Shown one piece after another: positions 6,295 to 6,313 of a stretch of 6,313 nt of DNA (position 1 is the first letter of the stretch; every line of letters starts with the position of its first letter). Source of the DNA: Acetofilamentum sp. (GTDB taxonomy: Bacteria; Bacteroidota; Bacteroidia; Bacteroidales; JAFGUD01). A program made the translations under genes and the position numbers. Below the pieces are notes generated by a model that saw nothing but the letters and a program-made list of their open reading frames with translations, was not told the DNA's origin and ran no database searches. The stretch covers positions 1 through 6,313 of the forward strand of contig DYKL01000212.1 of the NCBI GenBank assembly GCA_020722645.1, given 5' to 3'.

Positions 6295-6313
6295 TGCCAA
6301 AATATGATTATTA

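Noticed and set aside
1..6313. CRISPR arrays, tRNA or rRNA genes, insertion sequences, integrases
   Set aside because: None seen by eye on either strand: no spaced identical repeats, no transposase or integrase-like proteins, no cloverleaf-like G+C-rich segment.

Overview
The window is strongly A+T-rich. Its promoters look like the Bacteroidota type (TTTG about 19 bases upstream of TAnnTTTG), start codons lack clear Shine-Dalgarno sequences and sit in A-rich contexts, and the protein families (a 428-residue MetK, a DUF3109 cysteine-cluster protein, a YLWF-type GNAT) fit a member of Bacteroidota. Genus cannot be assigned from the sequence alone.

Layout, left to right. Positions 1-89 hold no gene I can support. 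A minus-strand pair follows: metK (1630 to 344, S-adenosylmethionine synthetase) and, 11 bases downstream, a small two-segment membrane protein of unknown function (332 to 90). They probably share a transcript from a promoter at 1706-1735. Divergent from metK is a DUF3109 protein (1773-2348, plus strand), with its own -7 box at 1744-1751. Between it and the next gene is a short convergent spacer with a 9-bp tandem repeat (about 2350-2398) and a small hairpin (2411-2426).

Half of the window is one large minus-strand gene (5600 to 2427, 1057 residues). It looks like a single-polypeptide restriction-modification enzyme of the type IIG kind: an N-terminal PD-(D/E)XK-like block, an N6-adenine methyltransferase core (LGEYYTP, DPSCGSGSFL, GNPPW), and a C-terminal region likely to recognise DNA. 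Its putative nuclease motif reads D...E-F-E instead of the usual E-x-K.

Divergent from it, 5725-6240 is the wreck of a GNAT-family acetyltransferase, broken by two frame changes at poly-A runs and an in-frame TAA. The window closes with a well-spaced Bacteroidota-type promoter (6264-6294) pointing to a gene beyond the right edge.

Functionally, MetK makes the SAM that the large methyltransferase would use, but the two genes are separately promoted and their closeness need not be meaningful. The layout suggests a core region (metK, DUF3109) into which an accessory solo restriction-modification gene was added, next to a decaying gene. I did not find a clear novel multi-gene system. The best second-look items are the unusual nuclease motif of the large enzyme and the poly-A-linked lesions in the GNAT gene.
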